A stretch of 64,000 nucleotides of DNA from Bacillus_AB infantis_C (GCF_050107595.1 NZ_JBNILH010000007.1:62001-126000); one strand, 5' to 3'. Positions 51,771 to 60,166 are shown, counted from the stretch's first letter. Numbers and translations are program-made. The notes: generated from the letters alone by a model not told the origin.

Positions 51771-52541
51771 TCATCCGCCCATGACCAGGCCGCCATCAAC
51801 ATACAGGCACTGCCCTGTCACAAAGCTTGAGAGCGGGGATGCGAAATATAGAACAGCATCTGCAATATCCCCCGGGGCTGCGAGGCGCTGCATCGGAGTG
51901 AGTTCAATGATGCTGTTCCTTACATCCTCCTTTGTCCCGGCGCTTGAATCGGTCGGATAGGTCAGCCCTGGGGCAACTGCATTCACAGTGATTCCAAAAC
52001 AGCCAAGCTCCTTCGCGAGATTTCTGGTAAATCCGAGCAAGCCTGACTTGGCGGTTGTATAGTCATGATAGGGAATCACCGGTAAACTCACAAGGTTGCT
52101 CACAATATTTACAATACTGCCGCTCATCTGCTCCTTCATATAGGGAATGGCTGCCCTGGATACATTGTAAGCAGAGCGGACGCTCCCTTCCCACTGCCGA
52201 TTGTAGTCGTCCCACTCAAGCTCCCAGGCTGCCTTGCGTTCTTTAGGATTAAAAGAATAATGGCTTAAGGCATTATTGATGACCGCATCGATGCCTCCAT
52301 AATTCCCGGTAATATCATTCATCATCCTGTTGACCTGCTGCTCATCAGTCACATCTGCCTGCATGGCAGCAGCCTGGCCGCCCGACTCCCTTATTTCCTT
52401 AGCGGCCGACTCGGCGGCCTCCCTGCTGGAAAGATAGTTAAGGATGATCAGTGCTCCCTCAGAACCCATCTTCCTGGCAATTGCCCTGCCGATTCCCCGG
52501 CTCGCACCGGTAACAAGGACCACTTTGTTTTTAACAAGCAC
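51771..52541 (-). CDS. Short-chain dehydrogenase/reductase (FabG-like)
   Basis: A 256-residue classical SDR. The NAD(P) motif TGASRGIG is at 11-18, a basic pair follows strand 2, NNALSHY replaces the usual NNAG, and the catalytic residues are Ser148, Tyr161 and Lys165 (YTTAK). YVDGGLVMGG near the C-terminus is typical of 3-oxoacyl-ACP reductases. The GTG start at 52541 has AGGAGGAAGG and lies 13 bases after the LuxC-like stop. In this operon it is well placed to reduce the aldehyde made by the LuxC-like enzyme to an alcohol, or to reduce a ketone; that is inference. Confidence 0.9.
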   Translation of the reverse strand: MLVKNKVVLVTGASRGIGRAIARKMGSEGALIILNYLSSREAAESAAKEIRESGGQAAAMQADVTDEQQVNRMMNDITGNYGGIDAVINNALSHYSFNPKERKAAWELEWDDYNRQWEGSVRSAYNVSRAAIPYMKEQMSGSIVNIVSNLVSLPVIPYHDYTTAKSGLLGFTRNLAKELGCFGITVNAVAPGLTYPTDSSAGTKEDVRNSIIELTPMQRLAAPGDIADAVLYFASPLSSFVTGQCLYVDGGLVMGG

Positions 52542-52554
52542 GATTTCCTTCCTC

Positions 52555-54048
52555 CTATTCAACATCAGGATCATAGCGTTCCATATCTTCTTCCGCATTT
52601 CTTTCAATATCTATGACTCTTGCAAGCGAGAGCAGATTAAAGCTGCCGTCATGATGCCAGCCCGGCTTTGCCCTGTTCATCTCGCCAACCGGGCAGATTC
52701 TGCTGATTCCCGCATCACCGAGTTTGGCGCTAATATCCATCAGCCTGTCAGGCAGTACCGCCAGACCGCAGGACTGCATATACTTTTTATAGGGCTTAAG
52801 CCCGCCAATGCATCCTTCCAGTTTCGGGACAGAAAAAATATGAACAAATCTATTTAAAGGGGATGCTTCAAAACCGCTGCCTTCATGAAAAACGACTGTC
52901 CAGCCTGTATTCATTCCGCCTTTATAAACTTGGGTGCTGCTGCCTTTCAGTTTTTCCAGTTCATATTTCCCCCTTGTTCTTTGGATGGACAGGTGCTCTT
53001 CTTCTGACAGAGCTGACCTGCGCCGCTTTTTTTCGTACCGGGCAAGCTCTGAGCCGAGCAGCTGGGCGAAACGTCCAGGCTCAACCGTGCCTCCTACTTC
53101 TATGTAAACAGATTGCGGAGAAAGGCAGCCCTGCTGGTCATAGATGCATATATCCTCAGCAAGCCTGCGGGCTGTCCTGGTATACAGATCAGGAGTCAGG
53201 GCTTCTTTTCCGATCATGCTGATACTGATTTTATGCCCATATGCAAGAAGGCGCTTACCATCCGGAAGCCTCTGTTTTATGCTATTTACTGTCTTATCTG
53301 ATCCGTATACAATAACAGCTTCGGCTAGTTCAAGAGCCGGCGCTTCCATCTCGTATTTTCCTCCAGGCCATGGAAGAATCGCCGCGGATTCTGCCAGATT
53401 TTCATCTATCTCTGCCAGGGACTTCAGAAATAACACCGGCAGGACTGGCTCAGAGAAAGAGGTTTTACCAATATGGGCAGATTTCATAAGGAACCCCATA
53501 ATCAGGCTCCATAGCTGGACACCCGGAACATTGCCGGAAAACACATGAAAAATCAGGTCCGGACCATAAGCTCTGCTCAACCCTCCCGACTTTCTTGGCC
53601 GGAATTCGTCCAGTATCTCCGGAGAATCAAATTCTTCTTCCAGGAAGCGCAAAAGCTCTTTTTTCCGGAAGGTTCTCATATATCTTTTCAGCTCCAGCCG
53701 GATCATTTCACTGTCATAGCCCGTAACGGCAGGAAGGAGCTTTTCCGCCAGCTTTCTCAGATGATAATCAGGATCCAGCCATAGCTGGACCGCTGCATCA
53801 ATTTTGCTGACAATGCTTGCAACCGGCAAATCTTTGAGGTATTGACTGCGCTTGTCCAGTACAGCATCAATTACTTTTACCATTTCCTCACCGCTAAATT
53901 CGGGATATTTGAGGGAGAGCGTATCTCCTTCCACCTTAAAAATCTTTCCTTTTACAATAGTTGGCTTGATTGATGCCGGCAAATGAAAAATATCGACTGT
54001 TTCCGCCACTTTACCGGCCACCCCTGGAAAGAAGCTGGTCTGCTGCAA
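52555..54048 (-). CDS. LuxC-like acyl-CoA/acyl-protein reductase
   Basis: This 497-residue member of the LuxC family (PF05893) within the aldehyde-dehydrogenase superfamily reduces an activated acyl group to the aldehyde with NADPH. The nucleophile is Cys308 in DQQGCLSPQS; FHVFSGNVPGVQLWSLIMGFLMKSAHIGKTS (about 167-197) is the family's nucleotide-binding stretch. A central insert (KKRRRSALSEEEH) is charged. Its start overlaps the LuxE-like gene by 38 bases. In bioluminescent bacteria LuxC and LuxE make fatty aldehyde for luciferase, but no luxA/luxB is here and the operon is under a thiamin riboswitch, so the natural acyl substrate is probably different. Confidence 0.9.
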   Translation of the reverse strand: MQQTSFFPGVAGKVAETVDIFHLPASIKPTIVKGKIFKVEGDTLSLKYPEFSGEEMVKVIDAVLDKRSQYLKDLPVASIVSKIDAAVQLWLDPDYHLRKLAEKLLPAVTGYDSEMIRLELKRYMRTFRKKELLRFLEEEFDSPEILDEFRPRKSGGLSRAYGPDLIFHVFSGNVPGVQLWSLIMGFLMKSAHIGKTSFSEPVLPVLFLKSLAEIDENLAESAAILPWPGGKYEMEAPALELAEAVIVYGSDKTVNSIKQRLPDGKRLLAYGHKISISMIGKEALTPDLYTRTARRLAEDICIYDQQGCLSPQSVYIEVGGTVEPGRFAQLLGSELARYEKKRRRSALSEEEHLSIQRTRGKYELEKLKGSSTQVYKGGMNTGWTVVFHEGSGFEASPLNRFVHIFSVPKLEGCIGGLKPYKKYMQSCGLAVLPDRLMDISAKLGDAGISRICPVGEMNRAKPGWHHDGSFNLLSLARVIDIERNAEEDMERYDPDVE

Positions 54049-55114
54049 TGGAACAGCCTCTTGCTTCAGAACCCTTTACTCTGCCGAGCAGCTTGAAACC
54101 GTACCCTGTTTTTACCCCAAGATCTTCCGTCAGGACAGCCAGGCATGAATTCCAGTTGGCCAGGTCATAGTGGGCAAGCACTCCCGCCTCTCCTTCTTTT
54201 ACCGGTTCCAAAGTGCCTGGGTGGAGTATTCTCGTCTTCAGCCAGGCTGGACCGCTTTTATCGGTTAATGCCTGTCTCCCCAAATGCCTGGAAAGAATCG
54301 TCTGATCATAATTCTGAGAGCTGAGCTCCGTCATGCCGTACATATTGATTTGCATATCCTTTTCTATTCCAAAGAAACGTTCATAAAGAACAGTCATTTC
54401 TTCCGGGGTTATTTCCCTTGCCTGGCCTTTGAACCCGCCAGTATCAAATATTCTGCTTCCATCAGCCAGAAGGAGAGACTGGTCCATTTCTTTCATATAA
54501 TCCAAGAAGTGAACAAAAGCAAATGTCGCTCCCATAATCAGGACAGGCTCTCCCCTTTCTGCCATCCGGCCGAGCGATTCTGCTGCTCCTTGAAAGTCGA
54601 GGGACTCTCCATTGTGAAAAAAGCGGCTGTACTCATTGCCATAATAAAAGACAGCATTGGTAAGATAGCGGGAGAGAGAAGAGTTTTTGTTATACTCGTC
54701 TGATGGAGACAGGACAAAAATGGCTATCTTTTCCTGGTCAGGCAGTACAAATTTTTTGAAAGGGTCCTTCATAGAGAGATCCCATAAGGATAAATCCGGG
54801 TGATAATTTTCCCCCTTAGCATCAGGATTGGTTGTCCCGCTGGTCATAAAGACTGCTTCAGCCTCTTCAGGGGGTTCGCAGGTTAATGTCAGATCTTTAA
54901 AACCCTGAACCGGCATAGGGGGAATCTCTTCCCATGTGTGCACAGTAATGGGAGTCTTCCTCTGCGCCTGGCAGAATTTCTTATAGAATACGTTATTCTC
55001 ATACTGATAGCGGAAAAGTTTAAGCGCCAGCATGCCAAAGGCGTCATCAGAATCACTCCCCCCTTCAATAAAATCTTTAATTTCTGCTATCAATCTGATC
55101 GATTCTTCTTTCAT
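54011..55114 (-). CDS. LuxE-like acyl-protein synthetase
   Basis: This 367-residue adenylate-forming enzyme belongs to the LuxE/PaaK-related family (PF04443), which activates a carboxylate with ATP and passes the acyl group to the partner reductase. Visible motifs are the phosphate loop MTSGTTNPDAKG near 90, FDTGGFKGQ near 224 and INMYGMTELSSQNYD near 257. The tail does not show the obvious acyl-accepting Cys of Vibrio LuxE, though Cys residues occur near 323 and 355. The ATG has AAGGAGCGG and overlaps the permease gene by 38 bases. With the LuxC-like and SDR proteins it forms a likely carboxylate-reduction module. Confidence 0.9.
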   Translation of the reverse strand: MKEESIRLIAEIKDFIEGGSDSDDAFGMLALKLFRYQYENNVFYKKFCQAQRKTPITVHTWEEIPPMPVQGFKDLTLTCEPPEEAEAVFMTSGTTNPDAKGENYHPDLSLWDLSMKDPFKKFVLPDQEKIAIFVLSPSDEYNKNSSLSRYLTNAVFYYGNEYSRFFHNGESLDFQGAAESLGRMAERGEPVLIMGATFAFVHFLDYMKEMDQSLLLADGSRIFDTGGFKGQAREITPEEMTVLYERFFGIEKDMQINMYGMTELSSQNYDQTILSRHLGRQALTDKSGPAWLKTRILHPGTLEPVKEGEAGVLAHYDLANWNSCLAVLTEDLGVKTGYGFKLLGRVKGSEARGCSIAADQLLSRGGR

Positions 55115-56432
55115 TACTTGCCGCTCCTTTTTTAAACAGATTAGGGAGGTTGACTAAAGCCAGCTGCAGAATGATGCTGGTGAATGCTCCTATCAAGATA
55201 CTGTTTGTCAGGAATGTCCCTGCTATCCCTGCCGCATTCACAGCATATGCCGGCAGCGAGATGGCCAGCAGCATGGAAAGCCCGACAATCATATAATTGA
55301 TTTGAGTGGCTTCCGCCTTCGCCAGGATCGAAATTCCTGTGAACACAAGTGTAGCGGCAGCCGGCAGAAAGATTCCGCCGACAACAGGGGCCGGCGTCAG
55401 AGCCAGGAGTGCGCCCGCTTTAGGCACAAGCCCGAGCACCAGGAAGATGACAGCAGCAGCCATGACCGGGTATCTTGAGCCGACCCCTGTCAAGCGCAGC
55501 AGGCCGACATTCTGTGCATAGGCAGTTGTCGGAAATCCGCCGATTAAGGCTGATACAAAAGAACCGGCCGACTCTCCGGCAAAACCGCCGCGGATCCTTC
55601 TGGCCGTCAGCTCGGTTTTCAGCATGGCAGAGGATGCCTGATAAACCCCCATTGCCTCTATAACGGCCACTAGATACGCAATGAAAAAGGTCAGGAAGGC
55701 TCCCCATTCAAAGGTAAGTCCATAGGGCAGAAAATGGGGAAGCCCGAACCAGGCACTTTCCTTTATCATAGAAAAATCAGCTTTTCCCAGCGAGAAAGCA
55801 AGAGCATCACCTGCAATCAAAGCGATCAAAAACGAAAAAGACTTCCAGAGGCCTTTTCCAAACAAAGAAAGGCCAAGGACAATCAAAGCTGTTGTTATCG
55901 ATAGCAGCAGGGTTGATGGACTGGCAAACCCCTCTTCACCCGGTGAGCCACCTAAAAATTCATGCAGAGTGAAGCCGGCGAGCGATATCCCGACCAAAAA
56001 TATAACGGTCCCGGAAATGACTGGAGTAAACAGGGCCCTCAAGCGCCCCAGCACCCCCGTAATGGATAGAAGGAACACAATTGCTGCGCTGGCCAGGATG
56101 CCCCCGGTTGCTGCAGCAAGCCCATTCGCTTTCCCTGCTGAAATCATAATGCTATCAAAAGCTGCTGATGGTCCCTGAATGATCGGGAGTCTGACCAGCT
56201 TTGTCGCCTGTATGAAAGTGACGATTCCGGCTGCAATGAAGATGCTGTTCACCATATTGGCCGATAAAGCAAATGGCAGTCCGATCATAGCTGACACAAA
56301 GATCGGATCCAGCCAGACATTCGATACAAAAACATGCTGAAGCCCATATAAGACGGTTTTCCCCGGGGGAAGCTTTTCTTCCAATCCTATTACTATCTCA
56401 TTTTGGCCCGATTCTGTTTTTCTCTCGTCCAT
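55077..56432 (-). CDS. NCS2-family nucleobase-type permease, divergent
   Basis: This 451-residue transporter has about 12-14 helices and belongs to the xanthine/uracil (NCS2) superfamily. Signatures include YGLQHVFVSNVWLDPIFV, LVRLPIIQGPSAAFDSI, AVIEAMGVYQASSAML and GGFPTTAYAQNVGLLRLTGVGSRY. The last corresponds to the conserved NxGxxxxTG substrate-site motif, here NVGLLRLTG. ATG 56432 has GAGGAGGAT and lies 13 bases from the thiW stop. Because of its thiamin-riboswitch operon I suspect a pyrimidine- or thiazole-like thiamin precursor rather than uracil or xanthine as substrate; this is inference. Confidence 0.88.
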   Translation of the reverse strand: MDERKTESGQNEIVIGLEEKLPPGKTVLYGLQHVFVSNVWLDPIFVSAMIGLPFALSANMVNSIFIAAGIVTFIQATKLVRLPIIQGPSAAFDSIMISAGKANGLAAATGGILASAAIVFLLSITGVLGRLRALFTPVISGTVIFLVGISLAGFTLHEFLGGSPGEEGFASPSTLLLSITTALIVLGLSLFGKGLWKSFSFLIALIAGDALAFSLGKADFSMIKESAWFGLPHFLPYGLTFEWGAFLTFFIAYLVAVIEAMGVYQASSAMLKTELTARRIRGGFAGESAGSFVSALIGGFPTTAYAQNVGLLRLTGVGSRYPVMAAAVIFLVLGLVPKAGALLALTPAPVVGGIFLPAAATLVFTGISILAKAEATQINYMIVGLSMLLAISLPAYAVNAAGIAGTFLTNSILIGAFTSIILQLALVNLPNLFKKGAASNERRIDQIDSRN

Positions 56433-56445
56433 TTTTCCATCCTCC

Positions 56446-56952
56446 TCAACCTTTATTTTGAAATCCTTCAAAAATTGGCGCCCTTTTTTTCGCCAGGATA
56501 GCTAAAACGAGGATTCCCAGCAGTGCTCCGATAATCGAACTGAAGATAAATAGCGGGATAAAGCCGAAGAGTGCAGCTTTTTGTCCCAATATCCAAACAG
56601 CAATCGGATATGACAGCAGCGCCCCGATAATGCCGGTGCCAATCACTTCCCCAGTAAAAGCCATCGACAGCTTTTTTGTCCTGCTGTACAGAAGCGCTGC
56701 AATCAATGCGCCTGCCATGCTTCCGGGAAAAGCAAATACAGAGCCGGTTCCCATCAGATTCCTTAGCAGCGAAATGCATAAAGCCTGTGCCACGGCATAA
56801 TAAGGGCCAAGCAATACGGCTGACAGCACATTCAGCATATGCTGGATTGGAAATGCCTTTGCAAAGCCAAGCGGAATATACAGCATGCTGCCCGTCAATG
56901 TTCCGACTGCTGCCATCATTGCAGCCAGCGTTAATTTCTGTGTTTTTCCCAT
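56446..56952 (-). CDS. thiW: ThiW-type ECF transporter S component
   Basis: This 168-residue membrane protein has five to six helices (KLTLAAMMAAVGTLTGSMLYIPLGFAKAFPIQHMLNVLSAVLLGPYYAVAQALCISLLRNLMGTGS). The pattern matches ThiW, the predicted thiazole-specific substrate-binding subunit of energy-coupling-factor transporters. It uses shared EcfA/EcfT energising subunits encoded elsewhere. ATG 56952 has AAGGAGGG, which can be hidden by an upstream hairpin under TPP-riboswitch control. It is the first gene of the operon continuing to the SDR. An upstream extension would run into the riboswitch and is rejected. Confidence 0.9.
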   Translation of the reverse strand: MGKTQKLTLAAMMAAVGTLTGSMLYIPLGFAKAFPIQHMLNVLSAVLLGPYYAVAQALCISLLRNLMGTGSVFAFPGSMAGALIAALLYSRTKKLSMAFTGEVIGTGIIGALLSYPIAVWILGQKAALFGFIPLFIFSSIIGALLGILVLAILAKKRAPIFEGFQNKG

Positions 56953-56959
56953 AAAAAAA

Positions 56960-56986
56960 CCCTCCTTGCACGTTTTGCACTGAGGG
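56960..56986 (-). promoter_or_regulatory. Ribosome-binding-site sequestering hairpin of thiW
   Basis: On the minus strand CCCTC-ag-TGCA pairs with TGCA-ag-GAGGG around AAACG. The right arm is the thiW Shine-Dalgarno sequence, so this hairpin would block translation. It sits between the proximal TPP aptamer and the start codon and has no U tract, indicating translational control. Confidence 0.65.
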
Positions 56987-57040
56987 AAAGGAAGCTTAGG
57001 AATCACAGGAAGGCTTTTTTCAGCCAGCATAAGAAACCCG

Positions 57041-57132
57041 CACTTCCCTCCGCCGGCATAACCCGGATCAGGTATAAGGGTTAGGACCGTAACGGGCCCA
57101 CTCTCAGCCGGACTACTCCGGCTCCCCCAGTG
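57041..57132 (-). ncRNA. TPP riboswitch (proximal, thiW)
   Basis: The minus strand shows the THI-box core: GGCTGAGAGTGGGCC, then AACCCTTATACCTGATCCGGGTTATGCCGGCG, with P1 closed by CACT and AGTG. It binds thiamin pyrophosphate and should repress thiW and the downstream operon when TPP is abundant. Confidence 0.93.
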
Positions 57133-57316
57133 CTATTATGTATTAAGTTATCTTGGATACCAGGCTGTTTTGGATTTTGGCAAACAGGTTCAGAATTCTT
57201 AAAATGAATTCCTGGCCATATTTTTGTAAGGACAGGAATCTGTTTATCGAGAAGGAACTGCTGCAGTTTCCCATTCTCTAATGAGGTACTCCTTGAAAAG
57301 ACGAATCGTTCACCAA
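57133..57316 (-). other. Spacer between the two TPP riboswitches
   Basis: About 180 bases between the distal riboswitch terminator and the proximal aptamer. It contains a 42-codon minus-strand frame (start ATG near 57275, ending in the TAA near 57150) whose AAGGAG is 14 bases from the ATG, too far for confidence. A TACATAAT stretch just before the second aptamer might be a -10 box, but no matching -35 is evident. It may be the remains of a lost thiamin gene. Confidence 0.35.
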
Positions 57317-57352
57317 TAAAAAAGCCCAGTCCACTTATGACGGGACCAGGCT
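57317..57352 (-). terminator. Terminator of the distal TPP riboswitch
   Basis: AGCCTGGTCC pairs with GGACTGGGCT around CGTCATAAGT, followed by TTTTTT on the minus strand. This is a transcriptional OFF platform. Confidence 0.88.
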
Positions 57353-57387
57353 TTTGCATACATAAAAAAAGTAATGTTGCTCATTCT

Positions 57388-57480
57388 ACTTTCCTACGCT
57401 GGCATGATCCAGTTCAGGTCCAAAGGGTTAAAAAACATCGGTTTTCCTCTCAGCCCGCCTGTGCGGACACCCCTAGCAGT
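57388..57480 (-). ncRNA. TPP riboswitch (distal)
   Basis: The minus strand has GGGGTGTCCGCACAGGCGGGCTGAGAGG, then AACCCTTTGGACCTGAACTGGATCATGCCAGCG, the THI-box consensus. A strong intrinsic terminator follows 35 bases downstream. No gene lies between it and the second TPP riboswitch, so the two act in series on one operon, or this one lost its own gene. Confidence 0.93.
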
Positions 57481-57540
57481 CATACAATATCCAATTAAGA
57501 ATCATCATAACTTTGTTCCTGGCAAAAGTAAAGGCATTGT

Positions 57541-58146
57541 TTATTTTTTCCTCCGCCTGAACAAAAAGACAGCTGAGCCAATTACGGCCAGGGCAATCAG
57601 CATATATACCACATCAGAGTACATCCCCAGATATTCCAGTGCTGTTTCCCATGAATCGCCAAAGGCTGCCCCAATATTCACAAGGATTGTATTCCAGATC
57701 AGTGTACCGACGACTGTATATAGCATAAACAGCGGAAAATTCATTTTCGCCATCCCGGCAGGAATGGAAATAAGGCTTCTAACCAGCGGGATCATCCGGC
57801 ATATCAGGATTGTCCAATAGCCGTAGCGGTCAAACCACCCAAAAGCTTTATCAAGATCTGCCTTTTCCAGGCGGAGGAAGCCTCCCCACCTGTCTATAAT
57901 TCTCTCAAGCCTGTTTCGGCTCAGAAAAAAGCCCGCCCCGTAAAGCAAAGCAGCTCCCACTGTCGAGCCAAGGGTAGCCGCAGCAATTGTCCCGAAAACT
58001 GTAATACTTGTTTGCGCAGTCATAAAACCGCCAAATGTCAGAATAATTTCTGACGGGATAGGTGGAAAAATGTTCTCAAGCGCAATCAGCAGGAAAATTC
58101 CTGCATAGCCGAATTGTTCAATCACATCTTTAATCCAGTTCTCCAT
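57541..58146 (-). CDS. DedA-family membrane protein
   Basis: The 201-residue protein has about five helices with the DedA/SNARE-associated signatures FGYAGIFLLIALENIFPPIPSEIILTFGGF and FGWFDRYGYWTILICRMIPLVRSLISIPAGMAKM. Recent work on the family links it to undecaprenyl-phosphate or phospholipid flipping and to membrane homeostasis. ATG 58146 has GGGAGG upstream. It lies upstream of the distal TPP riboswitch on the same strand but is not under its control. Confidence 0.9.
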   Translation of the reverse strand: MENWIKDVIEQFGYAGIFLLIALENIFPPIPSEIILTFGGFMTAQTSITVFGTIAAATLGSTVGAALLYGAGFFLSRNRLERIIDRWGGFLRLEKADLDKAFGWFDRYGYWTILICRMIPLVRSLISIPAGMAKMNFPLFMLYTVVGTLIWNTILVNIGAAFGDSWETALEYLGMYSDVVYMLIALAVIGSAVFLFRRRKK

Positions 58147-58369
58147 AATACCTCCCAAAGTGAAAAAAAGCATATCAGTTAATAAACGTTATCTTCTATT
58201 TCCACCCCTTCAGGAAAAGGGAATTTCAATCGGGCAAGCCCAGTAAGCTGAAATTAGAATAACTCATCCTGCGAAATAATCAACTAATAACCCGCACAGA
58301 GCTAAAAATAAGAACATTCGTTCTTTGTTTGAATATATTTTATTGATATTCTTAAAGAGGAGGATGTCA

Positions 58370-58624
58370 ATGAAAGCTACCCCTGATGCTTTTGCCTGCA
58401 TGGCACGTTATCTTACGGAGGATGATGAGGCAGCTGAAGAGCTATGGTTAAAAGTACTTCTTGCTGCTAAAAGAAACGGGATGGGTAATGACCGGGAAGC
58501 TATATTGCCTGCTGCAGTGGAATCATTAAGGATACTGATGAGGAAAATGAAATCATCCGAACCTGCAAAAAATCCTGCAGCTTATTTTTACGTTGTTATT
58601 GACCAAAAGCTTAAGCTGCTTTAG
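58370..58624 (+). CDS. Small helical protein, 84 aa, unknown
   Basis: ATG 58370 has an AGAGGAGGAT site at normal spacing; the ATG at 58364 touches that site. The sequence is helix-rich and acidic at its start (FACMARYLTEDDEAAEELWLKVLLAAKR) and ends AAYFYVVIDQKLKLL. I recognise no family. It faces the Mn-catalase gene and shares a hairpin with it. Confidence 0.6.
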   Translation: MKATPDAFACMARYLTEDDEAAEELWLKVLLAAKRNGMGNDREAILPAAVESLRILMRKMKSSEPAKNPAAYFYVVIDQKLKLL

Positions 58625-58654
58625 AAGGCTTTGGCTGATTACTTGCTATAGACC

Positions 58655-58687
58655 AAAAGATCCGCCAATAAATAAAGGCGGATCTGC
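58655..58687 (-). terminator. Terminator of the manganese catalase gene
   Basis: AGATCCGCC pairs with GGCGGATCT, followed by TTTTGG on the minus strand. Confidence 0.8.
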
Positions 58688-58701
58688 AGCTTCAAGAGAT
58701 A

Positions 58702-59547
58702 TTAAAATTGTGATGGAGGCGGTGTCTGTCCAGCAGGCATTGTACCATGAATATAAATTGGACCTGGGGCCAAGACTGGGATCTGCCCCATCGGCTCGGG
58801 GTTTTCAATATATTCGAACTGCCCCTGGCCATCCATGCTCGGCCCTTTTGCCCACCGGCCTTCTGCACTTTCTGTTCCCTTCGAGCAGTTCATGAATGAA
58901 TAAGATACTTCCTGCTTTTCCTGCTGGCGGTTAAATGTGCCTGGCACAACCTTTCCTTCCCTTGCTTCAAGCTCTGAGATTGCTGCGAGCCATTGGTTTT
59001 GATGCATAGTGTCTCGAGCAATCAGGAAGGACAGCATGTCCCTGACCCCTCGGTCTTCTGTCATTTCATAAAGACGGACCGCCTGAAGGCGCCCTTGAGA
59101 CTCGGCATTTAGGTTCGCGCGGAAGTCAGCCAGCAGATTCCCGCTTGCCACTGTATAGCGGGCTGTCCACGGATACCCCATGCTGTCGTCAGGCTTCGCT
59201 CCGAGCCCGGAAACAATGGCATGCTGCACGTTCATTCCGCCCATTGCAGCTCTGATGATTGGATCCTGTGCAACTTCATCCTGTTCTTTAACAGGTGCTT
59301 TATCAAGCAGCTGGGCAATCATAGTGGACAGCATTTCAACATGAGCGATTTCTTCAGTTCCGATATCAAGAAGCATATCGCGGTATTTTTGGTCTGCCCG
59401 GCAATTCCATCCCTGGAAAAGGTATTGAATCATAACGCTGATTTCACCGAATTGACCGCCAAGGATTTCCTGCAGCTTTCTCGCATAGACTGCATCCGGC
59501 TTTTCTGGCTTTGCATTGTATTGAAGTTCTTTGACATGATAGAACAT
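58702..59547 (-). CDS. Manganese (non-haem) catalase
   Basis: This 281-residue enzyme of the ferritin-like dimanganese catalase family breaks down hydrogen peroxide. Metal ligands lie in GGQFGEISVMIQYLFQGWN (Glu), DIGTEEIAHVEMLSTMI (Glu and His, E-x-x-H type), LNAESQGRLQAVRLYEM (Glu) and LIARDTMHQNQWLAAI (His). A proline-rich C-terminal tail (GPIYIHGTMPAGQTPPPSQF) is typical of spore-associated Bacillus members such as YdbD. It has its own promoter region and terminator. Confidence 0.95.
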   Translation of the reverse strand: MFYHVKELQYNAKPEKPDAVYARKLQEILGGQFGEISVMIQYLFQGWNCRADQKYRDMLLDIGTEEIAHVEMLSTMIAQLLDKAPVKEQDEVAQDPIIRAAMGGMNVQHAIVSGLGAKPDDSMGYPWTARYTVASGNLLADFRANLNAESQGRLQAVRLYEMTEDRGVRDMLSFLIARDTMHQNQWLAAISELEAREGKVVPGTFNRQQEKQEVSYSFMNCSKGTESAEGRWAKGPSMDGQGQFEYIENPEPMGQIPVLAPGPIYIHGTMPAGQTPPPSQF

Positions 59548-59763
59548 TTTTTCACCTCTTCCTTAGTTTCATCTATATTTTTTCCAGAAGAACGGGATTA
59601 ATGCATTGATAAATGTTCGAATTACATTTGCCTTGTCCCTCTAATAAGGCTCTCCATTTCCTCAGCAGGTAAATATAGCAAGTGTATCCGGCCAGCATTA
59701 CACCACCCATTTTGAACATACTAATTTAGGTGACAACCTATTCAAGCCTTGGAGGGATAAAGA

Positions 59764-60153
59764 ATGAACCAGCCGCAGAATATGAACCCGGGTCAATTAA
59801 ACATTTCCCATACACTACAGCAGACCCAGGGAATGGGCCAGCTTAACGCTTGCCGTCAGACAGCGCAGCAGCTGATCCAGCAGACACAGCAAAGCAATCA
59901 GCAATATCGCCAGATGCTTCATCAGGAACAGCAGAACATTCAGATGCTTCAGCAGATTCTGGCTCATGAACAGCAGGCCGCCCAGACAATCCAGCAATCG
60001 CTCCATGCACACGAAGTCGCAATTCAGCAATGTCAGCAGGTTGTTCAGATGTGCAACCAGCTTCAGCAGGAAATGTCTGGTCCATTTATGGGGACACATC
60101 ATAGTTCTTCTCAATATACAGGAACACAGTTTCCTGGGAATTTTTCGCAATAG
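59764..60153 (+). CDS. Gln-rich helical protein, possible spore-coat component
   Basis: The ATG follows GGAGGGATAAAG. The 129 residues are about one third glutamine, organised as long amphipathic helices (QQTQGMGQLNACRQTAQQLIQQ, MLHQEQQNIQMLQQILAHEQQ) with a Ser/Gly-rich end. Proteins of this type accompany Mn catalases and coat proteins in Bacillus genomes, but I cannot name the family. It is divergent from the Mn-catalase gene and carries its own terminator. Confidence 0.75.
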   Translation: MNQPQNMNPGQLNISHTLQQTQGMGQLNACRQTAQQLIQQTQQSNQQYRQMLHQEQQNIQMLQQILAHEQQAAQTIQQSLHAHEVAIQQCQQVVQMCNQLQQEMSGPFMGTHHSSSQYTGTQFPGNFSQ

Positions 60154-60166
60154 CTGCTTTTTTAGG

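Noticed and set aside
51771..55114. Bioluminescence (lux) operon
   Set aside because: Only luxE- and luxC-like genes are present. No luciferase alpha/beta (luxA, luxB), luxD or luxG is found, and the operon is under TPP-riboswitch control.
57081..57359. Minus-strand open frame of 92 codons between the TPP riboswitches
   Set aside because: It starts within the riboswitch terminator and runs through the second aptamer, with no ribosome binding site.
57374..57820. Plus-strand open frame over the distal TPP riboswitch
   Set aside because: It is antisense to the aptamer and the dedA gene, with no ribosome binding site. It is a shadow frame.
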